This document shows positions 61,497 through 64,000 of a DNA stretch of 64,000 nucleotides, one piece after another. How positions within the stretch are numbered: the stretch's first letter is position 1; each line of letters begins with the position of its first letter. The position numbers and the translations under genes are program-made. Origin of the DNA: Rhizobacter koreensis (lineage in GTDB: Bacteria > Pseudomonadota > Gammaproteobacteria > Burkholderiales > Burkholderiaceae_C); the NCBI RefSeq assembly GCF_013366375.1, contig NZ_JABWMJ010000003.1, positions 186,001 to 250,000 of the forward strand, written 5' to 3'. The notes beneath the pieces were generated by a model. It worked only from the letters and a program-made list of their open reading frames with translations. It was not told the origin of the DNA and did not search any database.

Positions 61497-62375
61497 ATGA
61501 CCGTGCCCCCCGACTCCCTGCAGCACCTGATCGATCGTGCCGAGGCCTTCCTGGACCGCCTCGAGGCGGTGCTGCCGCATCCGCCGCGGGCGCCCGACTG
61601 GAATGCCTCGATCGCGTTCCGGTACCGCAAGCGGGGCGCCTCCGGCGTGATCGAGCCGGTGCGCCACGTCGCGACGATCCGCCTGGACGCGCTGGTCGAG
61701 GTGAGCCAGCAGAAGGAGCGGCTGCTGCGCAATACCGAGCAGTTCGTCGCCGGGCACGGCGCCAACAACGTGCTGCTGACTGGCGCCCGCGGCACCGGCA
61801 AGAGCTCGCTCGTCAAGGCCTGCCTCACCGAGTTCGCGCCGCGCGGGCTGCGCCTGATCGAGGTCGACAAGACCGATCTCGTCGACCTGCCCGACATCGT
61901 CGACCTGGTCGCCGAGCGGCCTGAGCGTTTCATCGTGTTCTGCGACGACCTCAGCTTCGACGAGGGCGAGGTCGGCTACAAGGAGCTGAAGTCGATCCTC
62001 GACGGCACGGTGTCGCAGTCGTCGGAGAACGTGCTGATCTACGCAACCAGCAACCGGCGCCACCTGCTCCCGGAAAAGATGAGCGAGAACCTCACCTACC
62101 GGCATACCGAGGACGGCGAGGTCCACCCCGGCGAGGTGGTCGAGGAGAAGATCTCGCTCAGCGAGCGCTTCGGCCTCTGGCTGAGCTTCTATCCGTTCAG
62201 CCAGGACGAGTACCTGGCGGTGGTCGCGCAGTGGCTGCAGCACTGGGGCGTGCCGGCCGACGCGATCGCCGCCGCGCGGCCCGTATCGCTGGTGTGGGCG
62301 CTCGAGCGTGGCTCGCGGTCGGGCCGCGTCGCGTTCCAGTTCGCCAAGGACTACGCCGGAAGGCATCACGCGTGA
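61497..62375 (+). CDS. DUF815-family AAA+ ATP-binding protein
   Basis: 292 residues. Walker A GARGTGKSS in NVLLTGARGTGKSSLVKACL, Walker B FIVFCDDLSFDE, sensor-like IYATSNRRHLLPE and a C-terminal GRVAFQFAKDYAGRHH. DUF815 ATPases are widespread and uncharacterised. Start ATG 61497; the open frame upstream is unconserved. It overlaps mutT as GTGA (62372-62375), and DUF815-mutT is a conserved pair in this group. The 156-bp gap before it (61341-61496) holds no clear signal. Confidence 0.9.
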   Translation: MTVPPDSLQHLIDRAEAFLDRLEAVLPHPPRAPDWNASIAFRYRKRGASGVIEPVRHVATIRLDALVEVSQQKERLLRNTEQFVAGHGANNVLLTGARGTGKSSLVKACLTEFAPRGLRLIEVDKTDLVDLPDIVDLVAERPERFIVFCDDLSFDEGEVGYKELKSILDGTVSQSSENVLIYATSNRRHLLPEKMSENLTYRHTEDGEVHPGEVVEEKISLSERFGLWLSFYPFSQDEYLAVVAQWLQHWGVPADAIAAARPVSLVWALERGSRSGRVAFQFAKDYAGRHHA

Positions 62376-62806
62376 GCGCGGCGGCGCGCGAGCCGGTCGA
62401 CGTTGCGGTCGGCGTGCTGTTCGACGCCGCGGGCCGCTTCCTGCTCACGTCGCGCCCGCTCGGCAAGGTCTACGCTGGCTACTGGGAGTTCCCGGGCGGC
62501 AAGGTCGAGCCGGGCGAGAGCGTCGAGGCGGCGCTCGGCCGCGAGCTCCACGAGGAGCTCGGCATCGCGATCGGACCGGCCGAGCCGTGGCGCATCGAGA
62601 TCGTCGACTACCCGCACGCGCTCGTCCGCCTGCACTTCTGCAAGGTCCGCGAGTGGCGCGGCGCGTGCGAGATGCGCGAGGGGCAGCAGATGGCCTGGCA
62701 GACGCTGCCGGTCGAGGTCTCGCCGGTGCTGCCCGGCACCGTACCGGTGCTGCAATGGATCGCCGCCGAGCGTGGCTTTGCCGGCGCCACCCATGGCGCG
62801 GTCTGA
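62372..62806 (+). CDS. mutT: MutT-type 8-oxo-dGTP diphosphatase
   Basis: 144-residue Nudix hydrolase that sanitises oxidised nucleotides. Nudix box at 42-65: [18 protein letters not shown]. Also [15 protein letters not shown] and YWEFPGGK, close to E. coli MutT. GTG start overlapping the DUF815 stop. 22 bp before hisI. Confidence 0.92.
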   Translation: MSAAAREPVDVAVGVLFDAAGRFLLTSRPLGKVYAGYWEFPGGKVEPGESVEAALGRELHEELGIAIGPAEPWRIEIVDYPHALVRLHFCKVREWRGACEMREGQQMAWQTLPVEVSPVLPGTVPVLQWIAAERGFAGATHGAV

Positions 62807-62828
62807 GCGGGCCCTAAACTTCGCGCCC

Positions 62829-63227
62829 ATGAACTGGCTCGACGAGGTCAAGTGGGACGCCGACGGGCTTGTCCCGGCGATCGCCCAGCAGGTCGGCAGC
62901 AACGACGTGCTGATGTTCGCGTACATGAACCGCGACGCGCTCGCGCGCACCGCCGAGACCGGCGAGGCGGTCTACTACAGCCGCTCGCGCGGGCGCCTCT
63001 GGCACAAGGGCGAGGAGAGCGGCCACGTGCAGAAGGTGCACGAGCTGCGCCTCGACTGCGATGGCGACGTGATCCTGATGAAGGTCGAACAGCTCGGCGC
63101 CGGCGCCGGGCTCGAGGCGATCGCCTGCCACACCGGCCGCCACTCGTGCTTCTTCAAGCGCTGGAACGACGGCCGCTGGGACGTCGTCGAGCCGGTGCTC
63201 AAGGATCCGGCGGGGATCTACAAGTGA
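62829..63227 (+). CDS. hisI: Phosphoribosyl-AMP cyclohydrolase
   Basis: Third step of histidine synthesis. 132 residues: [49 protein letters not shown] and [14 protein letters not shown] with the zinc and metal ligands. Separate from hisE, as usual in proteobacteria outside the enterics. The preceding gene is mutT, not hisF. The stop overlaps the hisE GTG start as GTGA (63224-63227). Confidence 0.97.
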   Translation: MNWLDEVKWDADGLVPAIAQQVGSNDVLMFAYMNRDALARTAETGEAVYYSRSRGRLWHKGEESGHVQKVHELRLDCDGDVILMKVEQLGAGAGLEAIACHTGRHSCFFKRWNDGRWDVVEPVLKDPAGIYK

Positions 63228-63577
63228 GCGCGGGCGGCAACGACACCCTGGCGCGTCTCGCGGCGGTCATCGAGAGCCGGCGCAGCGGCGACGCCTCGAC
63301 GAGCTACGTCGCGCGCCTGCTGAACAAGGGCCCCGACGCGGTGCTCAAGAAGATCGGCGAGGAGGCGACCGAGGTGGTGATGGCGTGCAAGGACGCCGAC
63401 CGCCCGAAGATCGTCGCCGAGGTCGCCGACCTCTGGTTCCACACGATGGTCGCGCTCGCCCAGTACGACCTCGCGCCCGCCGCCGTGCTGGCCGAGCTCG
63501 AGCGTCGCGAAGGCGTCTCGGGGCTCGACGAGTTCGCGGCGCGCCGCATGCAGGCGAGGGAGGCCGACGCCTCATGA
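63224..63577 (+). CDS. hisE: Phosphoribosyl-ATP pyrophosphatase
   Basis: Second step of histidine synthesis; MazG-like helical fold. 117 residues: [47 protein letters not shown] and [20 protein letters not shown] with the acidic metal-binding residues. GTG start coupled to hisI; its stop overlaps the next ATG (63574-63577). Confidence 0.97.
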   Translation: MSAGGNDTLARLAAVIESRRSGDASTSYVARLLNKGPDAVLKKIGEEATEVVMACKDADRPKIVAEVADLWFHTMVALAQYDLAPAAVLAELERREGVSGLDEFAARRMQAREADAS

Positions 63578-63954
63578 ACGAAGAGATCGTCGAGCTCGAC
63601 CCGCGCCAGCGGTCGCTGCGGAACATCGGCCACGTCAGCTACCTGCTGCACACGATCGTCGCGGTCGGCGCGGTGCTGCCGGGCGTGCAGGCGAGCGTGC
63701 TGCTGCTGATCGCCGCGTTCGCGCTCGACATGTTCAAGCGCGACGATGCGGTCGGCTCGTGGCAGGAGACGCACTTCCGCTGGCGCATCCGCTCGGTGCT
63801 GTGGGCCGGCGCGCTCTACCTGGTGACCGCGCCGCTCTGGCTGCTGCTGCTGGTGCCCGGCTGGATCGCCTGGGCGCTGATCTCGATCTGGTTCCTCTAC
63901 CGCATCATCCGCGGCTGGATCAACCTGACCACCCAGACTGCGATGCCCACATGA
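63574..63954 (+). CDS. DUF4870-like small membrane protein
   Basis: 126 residues, three to four hydrophobic segments ([72 protein letters not shown]). The pattern HFRWRIRS resembles DUF4870-type proteins found in the his-tat region of betaproteobacteria. Function unknown. Coupled at both ends by ATGA, to hisE and to the HIT gene. Confidence 0.82.
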   Translation: MNEEIVELDPRQRSLRNIGHVSYLLHTIVAVGAVLPGVQASVLLLIAAFALDMFKRDDAVGSWQETHFRWRIRSVLWAGALYLVTAPLWLLLLVPGWIAWALISIWFLYRIIRGWINLTTQTAMPT

Positions 63955-64000
63955 GCGACGCCGCCACGCTGAAGCACGACCCGAGCTGCATCTTCTGCAA
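63951..64000 (+). CDS. HIT-family nucleotide hydrolase, 5' end only
   Basis: Seventeen residues are visible ([17 protein letters not shown]). The DPxCIFC start is typical of HinT-type purine nucleoside phosphoramidases, and a HIT gene normally follows hisE in this group, with tatABC beyond. The active-site HxHxH lies outside the window. Coupled to the preceding gene by ATGA. Confidence 0.85.
   Translation, partial: MSDAATLKHDPSCIFC

Noticed and set aside
59562..62369. 935-codon minus-strand frame opposite slmA, pdeM and the DUF815 gene
   Set aside because: Crosses three well-supported genes; no signals of its own.

Overview
This is a 64 kb stretch of high-GC chromosomal DNA, densely coding and almost entirely core housekeeping. 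Gene content and local order point to a betaproteobacterium of the order Burkholderiales. The markers are the yacG-zapD-coaE-pilD-pilC-pilB block, ispB facing rplU-rpmA-obgE-proB, rppH facing proS, grxD-prmC-prfA-hemA, ffh-(YpjD-like)-PP0621-pilS-pilR-ampD, nrdA-nrdB, accBC-prmA-DUF3426, dusB-fis-purH, argB-nucleotidase-slmA, and hisI-hisE leading into a HIT gene. The genus cannot be fixed from sequence alone. I see no prophage, insertion sequence, CRISPR array, toxin-antitoxin pair or rRNA. Two tRNA genes are present: Pro(CGG) and elongator Met(CAT).

Layout. 1-1.8 kb: groES-groEL on the minus strand, under a sigma70 promoter overlapped by a CIRCE operator. 1.9-8.1 kb: a HAD phosphatase converges on yacG-zapD-coaE-pilDCB. 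8.2-12.6 kb: tRNA-Pro and ispB on minus, then rplU-rpmA, a small membrane protein, obgE and proB on plus. 12.8-20.8 kb: rppH/proS divergent, a lytic transglycosylase, then grxD, an outer-membrane barrel candidate, prmC, prfA and hemA. 20.9-27 kb: miaB, tRNA-Met, ftsY, a DUF2726 protein and ffh, so both the SRP GTPase and its receptor lie here. 27-37 kb: a CcsA-like membrane protein, a PP0621 protein, the PilS/PilR two-component pair, ampD and class Ia ribonucleotide reductase nrdA/nrdB. 37-47.4 kb: a histone H1-like gene, a PfkB kinase, the DUF3426-prmA-accC-accB series, tlpA-like, mtgA, aroE and a TonB-like protein. 47.4-55 kb: an RNB-family nuclease, ruvC, a lipid pair (CdsA-like and PlsC-like), purH, fis and dusB. 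55-64 kb: a YqaA-like protein, exported msrA, an FAD oxidoreductase, argB, a nucleotidase, slmA, a PdeM-like phosphoesterase, a DUF815 ATPase, mutT, hisI, hisE, a membrane protein and the start of a HIT-family gene. Many neighbours overlap by ATGA or GTGA, indicating translational coupling.

The regulatory layer is the most informative part. A textbook pair of NrdR boxes, 31 bp centre to centre, brackets the nrdA promoter. The nrdB-histone intergenic region (36978-37324) holds two long perfect palindromic hairpins followed by a separate 20-bp, three-bulge hairpin. The loop of that third hairpin (CUCCU) is the exact complement of the Shine-Dalgarno sequence of the histone-like gene, making it a candidate undescribed cis-acting or small RNA. 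A terminator-like hairpin sits just upstream of the accB ribosome binding site, where aroQ would often be found in relatives. A 42-codon reading frame is coupled at both ends between the PlsC-like and CdsA-like genes. No large undescribed gene system was recognised.
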